Shown here piece by piece: positions 1 through 8,609 of a stretch of 37,076 nucleotides of DNA. The notes under the pieces are model-generated. The model had not been told where the DNA came from, searched no databases, and saw only the letters and a list, made by a program, of their open reading frames with translations. The stretch is taken from the NCBI RefSeq assembly GCF_024721015.1, contig NZ_JANAIF010000040.1:1-37076 (forward strand). Direction: 5' to 3'. This stretch comes from Xenorhabdus bovienii (GTDB taxonomy: Bacteria; Pseudomonadota; Gammaproteobacteria; Enterobacterales; Enterobacteriaceae). Both the position numbers and the translations under genes were made by a program. The stretch's first letter is position 1. Every line of letters begins with the position of its first letter.

Positions 1-2
1 AA

Positions 3-68
3 GCGAAAGAACTCACCACCCGGTTGACAGATAATTTCCAGACTTTAATTCCTGCATCTTCAAGTTAA
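3..68 (+). CDS. Possible 3' end of an unidentified gene (partial)
   Basis: One frame is open from the window edge to a TAA at 66-68 and reads as 21 residues, starting AKELTTRLTDNF. Base composition here is more balanced than in the AT-rich DNA that follows, which suits the tail of a coding region running in from outside. The pattern AKELxxRLxxNF looks like an amphipathic C-terminal helix. It recalls the last helix of PEP carboxykinase, but the ending differs and the fragment is far too short to identify. The other two forward frames stop at 25-27 and 32-34. No function is assigned. Confidence 0.25.
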   Translation, partial: AKELTTRLTDNFQTLIPASSS

Positions 69-843
69 TTGCGTATAAATCCCATCCTATTAGGGCTATT
101 TTATTAGGTATTTTGAATTTGGGCCGTGTTCAGATTAAAGCGATAGCTTTTGAACGTACTTCAATGCGGTTCGAAAGGAGGTACGCAGCGAACCCTACTC
201 ACGTACTAATTCTTGATTACCTACGTGCACGCTCCGATTTCTGCGGACAATCTGTGTACAACATTACGTTTACTGGGATAGATTCTTAGTTAACTCATGA
301 CCTAAAGGTAAATTGCTGAACTCTTGTGCCGCTTTTATCGTAGTTTTTGTCTCTGGAATACGGATTTTTCAGGATAATATTTATTAACATATTGATTTTT
401 AAATATATTGTTATATTTTAAAGTAAAATAGCCATTTGCAAATTTTTTTTGAAATTGTAATCGTAAAATACTTACATGATAAATGAATAGTTATTGAACA
501 ATTCAGGTTGATTCCTATTATCTCCTCACTTATGCTTCTTTTTATTTATTTTTTATGCATAAACTATGCATAAATTGTAAATAAAACCGCTTTTATAAAT
601 TGTGAAAAACATCATAAAGTAAATTATTTGTAATATCATTGTATTGACTTTGTTAAGCCTCAAAGAGATGATGCATCCAGCTTGCAATCTTAAAGGATGG
701 AAAAAGATATTCATAGAATGTAATTGGAAACTAATTGAAATAATTAATAGAAAATATGAGTAAGTCTATTAATTAAAAAATCACATTTCATGGTATATCA
801 ATTCATTTTTATTTTAGTTATTTACTTTTTTGAGGAAAAATAA
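69..843. promoter_or_regulatory. AT-rich intergenic region upstream of the ast operon
   Basis: No convincing gene is seen in these 775 bases. The first part (about 69-300) is structured. A small hairpin pairs 137-141 with 146-150. An 8-bp stem with one G-U pairs 155-162 with 178-185. A competing 6-bp stem pairs 168-173 with 189-194. From about 360 to 843 the DNA is extremely AT-rich. It contains one ARG-box-like stretch (482-499, TGAAT-AGTT-ATTGA core) and a perfect 7-bp dyad with a 3-base spacer (555-571, ATGCATA-AAC-TATGCAT). In E. coli the ast operon is driven by NtrC/sigma-54 and stationary-phase promoters and is helped by ArgR. I could not find a convincing sigma-54 -24/-12 pair here. 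Confidence 0.5.
555..571. promoter_or_regulatory. Perfect dyad, candidate operator for astC
   Basis: The 17-base stretch is a perfect inverted repeat, ATGCATA-AAC-TATGCAT. It can also be read as the direct repeat TATGCATAAA at 554-563 and 565-574, 11 bp apart or about one helical turn. It lies about 270 bp before the astC start. The TGCAT half-sites are reminiscent of degenerate ArgR half-sites, but the spacing does not match an ARG box exactly, so the binding protein is unknown. Confidence 0.35.
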
Positions 844-2055
844 ATGTCAAACACGATCCAGAGAAGCTGGTTTGATCAGTATATGGTCCCTTGTTTTTCA
901 CCGGCTCAATTTATTCCTGTCCGAGCTAAAGGCTCTCGTGTATGGGATCAGGAAGGGAAAGAGTACGTTGATTTTGCCGGTGGTATCGCGGTGAATTCAT
1001 TGGGACATGCCAATGATGAGTTAAAGAAAGTATTAACTTCTCAAATAGAAAGTATGTGGCACGTTGGTAATGGTTATACGAATGAGCCCGTTTTGAAACT
1101 GGCAAAAATACTTGTCGAAAATACCTTTGCTGATAAGGTTTTTTTCTGTAATTCGGGTGCTGAAGCGAATGAAGCCGCACTAAAGATTGCGAGAAAATAT
1201 GCTTTAGATAAATATGGCAGCCATAAAAACGAAATCATTTCATTCGAAAATTCCTTCCACGGTAGAACATTATTTACCGTGACTGTGGGCGGCCAACCCA
1301 AATATTCACAAGATTTCGCTCCATTGCCGCAACAAATTAGCCATCTTCCCTATAACGATATTGACGCTATCAAAGCTCATATTTCGGAAAATACTTGTGC
1401 TGTGATTGTGGAACCCATCATTGGTGAAGGCGGTGTCATTCCTGCTGATCCTGCCTTCCTGAAAGCCTTGCGGGAACTGTGTGACCAACATCAGGCATTG
1501 TTGATTTTTGATGAAATCCAAACAGGAGTCGGTCGGACAGGGTATTTTTATGCTTACGAAGAAACAGGTGTTGAGCCAGATATCCTGACTAGCGCCAAAG
1601 GTCTTGGTGGAGGTTTTCCTATCGGAGCCATGCTGGTTAAACAGCCTATAGCAGAAGTTTTCCAGCCGGGTTCACACGGTACAACATTCGGCGGTAATCC
1701 GCTGGCGGCGGCGGTTGCCAATCAGGTAGTTGCTTTAGTCAACCAACCGGAATTTCTGGCGGGAGTACAAGAGCGTCATCATGAATTCATCAAGCGTATG
1801 TCAGATTTGAACCAACGTTATCACGTGTTCAGTGAATTACGTGGAAAAGGCTTGCTGCTGGGAGCCGAACTGGAGAAAAAATATCAGGGTAAGGCTAAAA
1901 CCCTGAGCAATATCGCTGCGGAAGAAGGGTTGATTGCCTTGATTGCCGGTCCAAATGTGTTGCGTTTTGCCCCTGCGTTAAATATCGAAGAGCAGGACAT
2001 CAATGACGGTTTCGCCCGTCTTGAAAACGCCCTCAAGCGATTTGTTCAGGAATAA
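844..2055 (+). CDS. astC: Succinylornithine transaminase AstC
   Basis: This class-III PLP aminotransferase carries out the third step of the arginine succinyltransferase (AST) pathway. It moves the amino group of N2-succinylornithine to 2-oxoglutarate, giving N-succinylglutamate semialdehyde and glutamate in the cytoplasm. The 403 residues fit the AstC/ArgD family. The PLP site is clear: a [11 protein letters not shown] motif with Asp223, the Schiff-base lysine Lys252 in [12 protein letters not shown], and the phosphate-binding NSGAEANE stretch near residues 103-110. The start is set by GAGG at 832-835, eight bases before the ATG. By sequence alone ArgD (acetylornithine aminotransferase) is the main alternative, but the gene heads an astCADBE operon, which settles AstC. 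It follows the long AT-rich leader and probably carries the operon's main promoter. Confidence 0.95.
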   Translation: MSNTIQRSWFDQYMVPCFSPAQFIPVRAKGSRVWDQEGKEYVDFAGGIAVNSLGHANDELKKVLTSQIESMWHVGNGYTNEPVLKLAKILVENTFADKVFFCNSGAEANEAALKIARKYALDKYGSHKNEIISFENSFHGRTLFTVTVGGQPKYSQDFAPLPQQISHLPYNDIDAIKAHISENTCAVIVEPIIGEGGVIPADPAFLKALRELCDQHQALLIFDEIQTGVGRTGYFYAYEETGVEPDILTSAKGLGGGFPIGAMLVKQPIAEVFQPGSHGTTFGGNPLAAAVANQVVALVNQPEFLAGVQERHHEFIKRMSDLNQRYHVFSELRGKGLLLGAELEKKYQGKAKTLSNIAAEEGLIALIAGPNVLRFAPALNIEEQDINDGFARLENALKRFVQE

Positions 2056-2075
2056 TACAGGTTTGAGGTGATATC

Positions 2076-3122
2076 ATGATGCTATTTAGATCCGTTCAAC
2101 ATCAAGATTTAGGGGATATTCTCGATCTTTCGTCCCGTGCTGGCGTTGGTCTGACATCGCTGCCACACAATCAGGAATACCTGACGGCACGGATTTCACG
2201 CAGCATTGATTCATTTAACGATGTAAATGGACGAGCACAGCAGGGATTCCTATTTACTCTGGAAGATACGGAGAAGCATCGTGTTGTTGGTGTTAGTGCA
2301 CTGGAAGTTGCGGTAGGGCTGGAAGAAGCATTCTATAATTTCCGTTTACAGCGGTCGGTGCGTGCATCCCGTGAACTGGGCGTTTACAACACATTTGAAA
2401 CGCTTATGGTGGGGCAGGATTATACGGGGTGCAGTGAGTTATGTACGTTGTTCCTCGATCCTGATTATCAGGGGGGAGGTAATGGTGTTTTCCTTTCCAG
2501 AAGCCGCTTCCTGTTTATTTCGGCATTCAGGCATCTCTTTCCAAAATCTATTTTTGCGGAAATGCGTGGGGTGGTGGATCTACAGGGAGAATCCCCGTTT
2601 TGGAATGCCCTTGGGCAACACTTTTTCAATATCCCTTTCGCTCAGGCCGATTACTTGACCGGCATTGGTATAAGAACGTTTATTGCGGAATTGATGCCAT
2701 TCCATCCCATTTATGTACCACTACTGCCGGAAGATGCGCAGAAAGCCATCGGTCAGGTGCATGAGAATACCGTACCCGCTCGCGCCATCTTAGAAAAAGA
2801 AGGTTTCTTCTATAACGATGGGGTCGATATTTTTGATGCAGGCGCCATCTTGCAAGCAGAAATTGATAATGTGCGTTCGATCAAGGCAAGTCGGCTTGCC
2901 TATGTCAAAAAAAGCGAAAAGGTCTCCCGACAGAGTGATGGGGTGCCGTGTATTGTTTCCAATGTGCATTTTCAGGACTTTAAGGCACTGCTCCTGAATA
3001 TCCCTGATCCGTTTAGTCATGATGAACTGCAACTGACTCCTGCGGAGATGGAAGTGCTCCATGTGGATGAGGGGGATGCTGTGCGCTTTATTTCTCTTTT
3101 TTCTGAGGGATCTTCACAATGA
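2076..3122 (+). CDS. astA: Arginine N-succinyltransferase AstA
   Basis: AstA commits arginine to the AST pathway by transferring succinyl from succinyl-CoA to the alpha-amino group, giving N2-succinylarginine. The 348-residue product is close to the usual length of about 344. It starts [12 protein letters not shown] and carries the family N-terminal block ending GLTSLPHN (AstA family, acyltransferase fold related to GNAT). The ATGATG start is preceded by TGAGGTGA at 2064-2071. The gene begins 20 bases after astC and its stop overlaps the astD start (ATGA at 3119-3122), so translation is probably coupled. I do not assign catalytic residues from memory. Position in the operon and the N-terminal block make the call secure. 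Confidence 0.95.
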   Translation: MMLFRSVQHQDLGDILDLSSRAGVGLTSLPHNQEYLTARISRSIDSFNDVNGRAQQGFLFTLEDTEKHRVVGVSALEVAVGLEEAFYNFRLQRSVRASRELGVYNTFETLMVGQDYTGCSELCTLFLDPDYQGGGNGVFLSRSRFLFISAFRHLFPKSIFAEMRGVVDLQGESPFWNALGQHFFNIPFAQADYLTGIGIRTFIAELMPFHPIYVPLLPEDAQKAIGQVHENTVPARAILEKEGFFYNDGVDIFDAGAILQAEIDNVRSIKASRLAYVKKSEKVSRQSDGVPCIVSNVHFQDFKALLLNIPDPFSHDELQLTPAEMEVLHVDEGDAVRFISLFSEGSSQ

Positions 3123-4597
3123 ATCATCAAGCAAATTATATCGGTAGCGGGTGGGTAGCAGGGCAAGGCGAACCCGTCATCAAATATTCTCCTCTTGATC
3201 AGCGGATTTTATGGCAGGCAAACAGTGCTTCTGCCAGTCAAGTAAATGACGCTTGTCAATCTGCCCGCAGGGCGTTCCCGGCATGGGCGAAACTGACGGC
3301 TGAAAAACGCATAGCCATTATTCAGGCGTTTGCTGATTTACTCACACAGGAAAAAGAGGCCATTGCCCGTGTGATCAGCGAAGAAACCAGTAAGCCTTTG
3401 TGGGAAACAAGGACAGAAGTTCAGTCTATGATCGGTAAAGTTGCTATTTCCATTGAAGCATGGCAACAGCGGACTGGCTATTCAGAAACGCCTATGCCAG
3501 ATGGCAAGGCGATATTGCAGCACCGTCCCCACGGTGTGATGGCAGTTTTCGGCCCTTATAATTTCCCCGGCCATTTACCTAACGGCCATATTGTTCCGGC
3601 GTTGATTGCCGGTAATACACTGGTGTTTAAGCCAAGTGAATTGACGCCCATGACGGCGGAAAAAACAGTGCAATTATGGATCAAGGCGGGGTTGCCTGCG
3701 GGTGTATTGAATCTGGTTCAAGGGGGAAGGGAAACAGGCGGTGCATTGCTGGATAGCCGTGAAATTGATGGTGTGTTATTTACCGGCAGTGCAGCGACAG
3801 GTTTTCATTTCCACCGCGTGCTTGCGGGTCAGCCTGAAAAAATGCTGGCGCTGGAAATGGGCGGCAACAATGCTCTGATTGTGGATGATTATGACGATCT
3901 TGATGCTGCGGTTTACACCATCATCCAATCTGCGTTTATTTCCGCTGGGCAGCGCTGTACCTGCGCCCGCAGGCTGCTGGTGAAACGTGGAGAGAAGGGG
4001 GATGCTCTGATTCAACGGCTACTTTATACCGCAGGTCAGATTATTCCATCTCGCTGGGATGCCGATCCCCAACCGTTTATAGGCGGAGTGATCTCGTTGC
4101 CCGCAGTAGAAAATCTGCTGGATGCTCAGTCACGATTGCAGGCATTGGGCGGGGTTTCGCTGTTGACTATGACTCAACCTGATCCTGACTCAACGTTTAT
4201 GACACCCGGCATTATCGATCTGACCGATGTCAAAGAGGTTCCTGACGAAGAATATTTCGGGCCTCTATTAACCTTGAAGCGTTATGACATTTTTGAGGAA
4301 GCAATCTCCATCGCAAATGATACGCGCTTTGGTCTTGCAACGGGGTTGATTTCGCCGGATGCCGCTCTATTCGAGCATCTGTTGCAGGAAGCAAGAGCAG
4401 GGATTGTGAATTGGAACAAACCGTTGACTGGCGCCTCCAGCGCTGCCCCGTTCGGTGGCATGGGTGCATCGGGCAATCATCGTCCCAGTGCGTACTATGC
4501 CGCAGATTATTGTGCCTGGCCAATGGCATCTCTGACGGCAGACAAGCTGGTTTTACCTGATGCGCCTGCGCCGGGTCTGGGTTTTTTCCGTTCTTGA
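3119..4597 (+). CDS. astD: Succinylglutamate semialdehyde dehydrogenase AstD
   Basis: This NAD-dependent aldehyde dehydrogenase oxidises N-succinylglutamate semialdehyde to N-succinylglutamate, step four of the AST pathway. The 492 residues equal the E. coli length. Aldehyde dehydrogenase hallmarks are visible: the oxyanion asparagine in GPYNFP (Asn148), the Rossmann-fold GSAATG near residues 223-228, the general base Glu246 in LEMGGN, and the catalytic Cys280 in SAGQRCTC. The gene overlaps the astA stop by four bases. A 36-base gap separates it from astB. Nothing appears broken. Confidence 0.96.
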   Translation: MNHQANYIGSGWVAGQGEPVIKYSPLDQRILWQANSASASQVNDACQSARRAFPAWAKLTAEKRIAIIQAFADLLTQEKEAIARVISEETSKPLWETRTEVQSMIGKVAISIEAWQQRTGYSETPMPDGKAILQHRPHGVMAVFGPYNFPGHLPNGHIVPALIAGNTLVFKPSELTPMTAEKTVQLWIKAGLPAGVLNLVQGGRETGGALLDSREIDGVLFTGSAATGFHFHRVLAGQPEKMLALEMGGNNALIVDDYDDLDAAVYTIIQSAFISAGQRCTCARRLLVKRGEKGDALIQRLLYTAGQIIPSRWDADPQPFIGGVISLPAVENLLDAQSRLQALGGVSLLTMTQPDPDSTFMTPGIIDLTDVKEVPDEEYFGPLLTLKRYDIFEEAISIANDTRFGLATGLISPDAALFEHLLQEARAGIVNWNKPLTGASSAAPFGGMGASGNHRPSAYYAADYCAWPMASLTADKLVLPDAPAPGLGFFRS

Positions 4598-4633
4598 TTT
4601 TTGTTATTAATAGCTTAGAGAGCAGAGGTAATT

Positions 4634-5977
4634 ATGTCGGGAATTGAAGCAAATTTTGATGGCCTGGTGGGTATGACTCACCATTACGCCGGGCTGTCAA
4701 TGGGTAATGAAGCCTCGATGACTCATCGGGGGCAACAGTCCAATCCCCGCAAAGCTGCGCTTCAGGGATTGATGAAAATGAAGTCGCTGTCTGATATGGG
4801 GCTGGTTCAGGGGGTTCTGCCCCCGCAGCAGCGTCCTAATCTTCCTGCACTGCGGCAGTTGGGTTTTACTGGCAGTGATGAGCAGGTATTAAGTAAAGCT
4901 GCACAATATTCACCCTTGTTGCTGTCTAATCTCAGTTCCGCTTCTTCTATGTGGACAGCAAATGCAGCAACGGTTTCACCTTCTGCTGACAGTGCTGATC
5001 AACGAGTCCATTTTACGGTGGCGAACCTGAATAACAAACTGCATCGTTCATTGGAAAGTACAGTCACCGCGCGAGTGCTGGAAGCCGTCTTTCCTGATCA
5101 GGCTTGTTTTGTCCATCATGATCCTTTGCCTCAACATGGGGACTGGGGAGATGAAGGTGCGGCAAACCATAATCGTTTCTGCGGCGAATATGGTGAAGCG
5201 GGTGTGCAGCTATTTGTGTATGGCCGCAGTGTTTTACAGGAAGGCACGGCACCTAAACGCTATCCGGTAAGGCAGACATTGGAAGCCAGCCAGGCGGTCG
5301 CTCGTCTGCACCAACTTGAGGCCGCTCAAACGGTATTTGCCCAGCAGAACCCTGTCGCCATTGATAGGGGGGTGTTTCATAACGACGTGATCGCCGTCAG
5401 TAACCGCAATGTTTTTTTCCATCATCAGCAGGCGCTTGTGAATCAGCAGTCCGTATTAGCTGAACTTGAGGAAAAAATGGCGCGGCTTGGGCAAAAATTG
5501 ATTGCGATTGAAGTCCCTTCATCACAAGTGACGCTTCAGGATGCGGTTGGATCCTATCTTTTTAACAGTCAGTTATTGAGCCAGCCTAATGGCGACATGA
5601 TGCTGATCTTGCCAGAAGAATGTCGCCAGAATGCCAATGTCTGGACATATTTGCAGGCTTTAGTTGCGGGTGCTGATTCCCCTATCAAGAAACTCCACTT
5701 TTTTGATTTACGGGAAAGTATGCGTAATGGCGGAGGCCCTGCCTGCCTGCGGTTGCGCGTCGTCTTGAAAGAACAGGAATTAGCGGCGGTGAATCAGGCT
5801 GTTTTGATGACGCCAGAACTGTATCAACGCCTGACTTCTTGGGTTGAACGGTATTATCGTGATTCCCTGTATACCGCAGATTTGGTTGATCCCCAATTGC
5901 TGAATGAAGTCTATTTTGCCCTTGATGAACTGACTCAGATCCTCAAGCTCGGTTCGATCTATGAGTTTCAGCGTTAA
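4634..5977 (+). CDS. astB: N-succinylarginine dihydrolase AstB
   Basis: AstB hydrolyses N2-succinylarginine to N2-succinylornithine, CO2 and two ammonia molecules, the nitrogen-releasing step of the pathway. It belongs to the amidinotransferase/deiminase (pentein) superfamily. The 447 residues match the E. coli length. The catalytic triad can be placed: Glu174 in WGDEGAANH, His249 in GVFHNDV, and Cys371 near the C-terminus in [10 protein letters not shown]. The N-terminal [16 protein letters not shown] is characteristic of the family. The ribosome site is AGAGG at 4625-4629 ahead of the ATG. It is followed after 12 bases by astE, whose ribosome site lies in the gap. Confidence 0.96.
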   Translation: MSGIEANFDGLVGMTHHYAGLSMGNEASMTHRGQQSNPRKAALQGLMKMKSLSDMGLVQGVLPPQQRPNLPALRQLGFTGSDEQVLSKAAQYSPLLLSNLSSASSMWTANAATVSPSADSADQRVHFTVANLNNKLHRSLESTVTARVLEAVFPDQACFVHHDPLPQHGDWGDEGAANHNRFCGEYGEAGVQLFVYGRSVLQEGTAPKRYPVRQTLEASQAVARLHQLEAAQTVFAQQNPVAIDRGVFHNDVIAVSNRNVFFHHQQALVNQQSVLAELEEKMARLGQKLIAIEVPSSQVTLQDAVGSYLFNSQLLSQPNGDMMLILPEECRQNANVWTYLQALVAGADSPIKKLHFFDLRESMRNGGGPACLRLRVVLKEQELAAVNQAVLMTPELYQRLTSWVERYYRDSLYTADLVDPQLLNEVYFALDELTQILKLGSIYEFQR

Positions 5978-5989
5978 TCAGGAGAAAAA

Positions 5990-6964
5990 ATGGATTTATT
6001 GAACTTATTGTTTGAAAAGAAACTTGAGGATGCTCTGCATTTCCCTCCCACTTTAAAAGCCTCATGGCTGGCGGAGGGAGTATTGCAGTTGCTGCCACAG
6101 GAGAGCAAAGCGGATACGTTGATTCTCTCCGTCGGTATCCACGGGAATGAAACCGCGCCCGTGGAGATCCTGATTCAGCTGGTGTCGCAACTCGCTCAGG
6201 GAAATCTACCGTTGCAGCACAACCTTCTGCTGATTTTCGGTAATGTCCCAGCCATGCGTGAAAATAAGCGTTATATCGATAATGATCTCAATCGCATGTT
6301 TGGTGGCCGTCACCAGAATTTTCCTTTAGGGAATGAATCGAAACGAGCGATGGAGTTGGAAGCGGTTGTTCACCAGTTCTTTCGTGAGCCAGCGGTTAGG
6401 GCATCAACACGGCGCTGGCACCTTGATCTGCATACGGCAATTCGGGGTTCCTGCCATGAACAGTTTGCCTTGCTGCCGTTTCAGGCTCGTGAATATGCAT
6501 CTGATTTCCTACAGTGGCTGGAGGGGAGCGATATTGATGCTCTGGTCTTCCATAACGCAGCAGGCGGGACGTTCAGTCACTTTACCAGTGAACATTTCAA
6601 CGTAGAGAGTTGCACGATGGAGGTGGGTAAAGCGCGTCCTTTTGGGCAGAACGACCTGAGCAGATTCAACAATATTACGCTTGCATTACGCGATGTCGTG
6701 GCGGGTTCGTTTTTGATTAAACGGGAAAAACCGACAATGAAGCGTTACCGTGTAATCGACGCGATTATCAAACAAGAGGACAGTTTTCGGCTCCATATTC
6801 CTGAGGATACAAAAAACTTCACTGCGCTGCCGGACGGGTTCGAAATTGCCAGCCAGCCGAATCAATTCTGGAAAATTGCTTCTCCTGCAAACTTTATTCT
6901 ATTTCCCAACGCTCATGTTGCCATTGGTCAGCGTGCGGGTCTATTGCTAGTGCAATTAACGTAA
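5990..6964 (+). CDS. astE: Succinylglutamate desuccinylase AstE
   Basis: AstE is a zinc hydrolase of the AstE/aspartoacylase (M14-like) family. It splits N-succinylglutamate into glutamate and succinate, the last AST step. The 324 residues are normal. The zinc ligands are visible as His51 and Glu54 in GIHGNETAP and His148 in HLDLHTA. The catalytic glutamate is Glu211 in MEVGKARPFG. A good AGGAG lies just before the ATG. The ORF ends 21 bases before the permease start, so the permease is probably on the same message. Confidence 0.95.
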   Translation: MDLLNLLFEKKLEDALHFPPTLKASWLAEGVLQLLPQESKADTLILSVGIHGNETAPVEILIQLVSQLAQGNLPLQHNLLLIFGNVPAMRENKRYIDNDLNRMFGGRHQNFPLGNESKRAMELEAVVHQFFREPAVRASTRRWHLDLHTAIRGSCHEQFALLPFQAREYASDFLQWLEGSDIDALVFHNAAGGTFSHFTSEHFNVESCTMEVGKARPFGQNDLSRFNNITLALRDVVAGSFLIKREKPTMKRYRVIDAIIKQEDSFRLHIPEDTKNFTALPDGFEIASQPNQFWKIASPANFILFPNAHVAIGQRAGLLLVQLT

Positions 6965-6985
6965 AGAATCCTATGGAGGTTATCG

Positions 6986-8410
6986 ATGACGAGGACGGTA
7001 AAAACACCTGTGGAGCAATCCGCAGGTGCGCAGAAACTTCACCGCGGATTAGGCAAACGTCATGTTCAATTAATTGCCATTGGAGGAGCCATTGGTACAG
7101 GGTTGTTTATGGGAACGGGAAAAACCATTGCTGTATCAGGCACTTCAATAATCCTGACTTACCTGCTGATCGGTTTTTTTGCTTTCATGGTCATGCGGGC
7201 AATGGGAGAACTGTTGCTCACAAAATTGGATTACCGAACCTTTGCTGATTTTGTAGCGGATTATCTCGGCGAGAAAGCCAGTTATTTTCTTGGCTGGACA
7301 TACTGGATGAGCTGGGTCGTCAGCTGTATTGCGGATGTTGTAGTGTGTGGTGGCTATATCCAATATTGGTTTCCTGATGTCTCACTCTGGTTCACGGCTC
7401 TGTCACTTTTGGGGCTGATATGTTTGTGTAATTTCTGTTCGGTACGGTTATTCGGTGAAACTGAATTCTGGTTCGCCATGATCAAAGTCGTGGCAATCGT
7501 AGCACTGATTATCGTCGGTGTCGGCATGGTGTTTGTCGGATGGACATCGCCTAATGGCGTGACAGCGTCTGTTCGTCATTTGACTGATCCTGAAGTGTTC
7601 TTGCCGAACGGGATGTTTGGGTTTCTGGCAGGTTTTCAGATTGCCATTTTCTCTTTTACTGGCATTGAGCTGGTTGGCACAGTGACTGCGGAAACTAAAG
7701 AACCAGAAAAAGTCTTACCGAAAGCCATCAACACTATTCCCATCAGGATCATCATTTTCTATGTGCTTTCCATTATGTGCATTATCGCCGTAACTTCGTG
7801 GCAGAATATTTCCCCTGAAGTCAGCCCGTTTGTGACGCTGTTTGCGTTGGCTGGGTTGCCTGCGGCGGCGGCGGTGATTAATTTTGTCGCTCTGACTTCG
7901 GCGATGTCCTCGGCTAACAGTGGCTTATACGCGTGTACCCGGATGCTGTATGGCTTGTCCACAGAAAAGCTGGCGCATGGTAAATTCGCCCAACTCTCAG
8001 TGAGCAGTGCAGTTCCCATCTTCAGTTTGATATTTTCTGTTATCTGCATGGCAAGCGGAGTATTCCTGCTGTTCATTGTCCCCAACGTGATGAAATTATT
8101 TACCATTGTATCAACGGTGGCGGCTATCATGGTCATTTATAGCTGGGCAATGATATTGATTGCTTATCTGGCTTACCGTAAAAAACGCCCTGATCTGCAT
8201 AAAATTTCCATCTATAAAATGCCCATGGGCATACCAATGACATGGTGTACCTTGATATTTTTTGCTTTCACAGTGGTGATTATGGTGTTTGACTACGATA
8301 CTCGCGTTGCATTATATGGCACACCCATTTGGTTTGTGATATTGGAAGTTTTGTGGCGCATGCGGAAAAGTCGTAAGCAACATGCAACAGAAGAAAGAGT
8401 GGTAAATTAA
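6986..8410 (+). CDS. APC-family amino-acid permease, CycA-like
   Basis: This is an inner-membrane amino-acid/proton symporter of the APC superfamily (amino acid transporter family). The 474 residues contain about twelve hydrophobic segments. Family motifs are clear: GGAIGTGLFMGTGKTI in the first membrane helix (residues about 32-47) and FTGIELVGTVTAET in the sixth. From memory the sequence is closest to the D-Ser/D-Ala/Gly permease CycA, sharing blocks such as VMRAMGELLL, EFWFAMIK and SIYKMPMG. It looks like a paralogue rather than a strict orthologue. It starts 21 bases after astE behind GGAGGT (6975-6980) and ends before a strong terminator, so it is probably the sixth gene of the ast operon. 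Co-location suggests uptake of arginine or another amino acid, but the substrate is not shown by the sequence. Confidence 0.85.
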   Translation: MTRTVKTPVEQSAGAQKLHRGLGKRHVQLIAIGGAIGTGLFMGTGKTIAVSGTSIILTYLLIGFFAFMVMRAMGELLLTKLDYRTFADFVADYLGEKASYFLGWTYWMSWVVSCIADVVVCGGYIQYWFPDVSLWFTALSLLGLICLCNFCSVRLFGETEFWFAMIKVVAIVALIIVGVGMVFVGWTSPNGVTASVRHLTDPEVFLPNGMFGFLAGFQIAIFSFTGIELVGTVTAETKEPEKVLPKAINTIPIRIIIFYVLSIMCIIAVTSWQNISPEVSPFVTLFALAGLPAAAAVINFVALTSAMSSANSGLYACTRMLYGLSTEKLAHGKFAQLSVSSAVPIFSLIFSVICMASGVFLLFIVPNVMKLFTIVSTVAAIMVIYSWAMILIAYLAYRKKRPDLHKISIYKMPMGIPMTWCTLIFFAFTVVIMVFDYDTRVALYGTPIWFVILEVLWRMRKSRKQHATEERVVN

Positions 8411-8511
8411 TCTATAGTTAATTAAATGGAGCAAAGGGATTTATATTGGTCTTTAATATTATGGTTTTTATAAAAAGGCTTATCGAATATTTAATTGATT
8501 ATTACTATAAA

Positions 8512-8546
8512 AAAATAACCCCAGCCAAAAAGAATGGGGTTATTTT
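8512..8546. terminator. Bidirectional rho-independent terminator, permease / pta
   Basis: A perfect 12-bp stem (AAAATAACCCCA at 8512-8523 with its complement at 8535-8546) encloses an 11-base loop. A-tracts on one side and T-tracts on the other give U-runs in both directions. It lies between the converging permease (ends 8410) and pta (ends 8610) and can serve both. The rest of 8411-8609 shows no gene. Confidence 0.9.
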
Positions 8547-8609
8547 ACCTGTCTCAGTTATCTCATCATGTTTCTCACAACCAGATAAAACGACTCAATA
8601 AATAGAAAA

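Noticed and set aside
667..690. Sigma-54 (-24/-12) promoter for astC
   Set aside because: A TTGCA occurs near 681, but the -24 GG dinucleotide is missing at the required distance.
844..2055. Calling the first gene argD (acetylornithine aminotransferase)
   Set aside because: The families overlap in sequence, but the gene leads a complete astCADBE operon, so astC is the better name.
6973..7248. Small frame overlapping the permease start
   Set aside because: It is out of frame with the conserved permease and its translation has no membrane or family pattern. The GGAGGT site fits the ATG at 6986.
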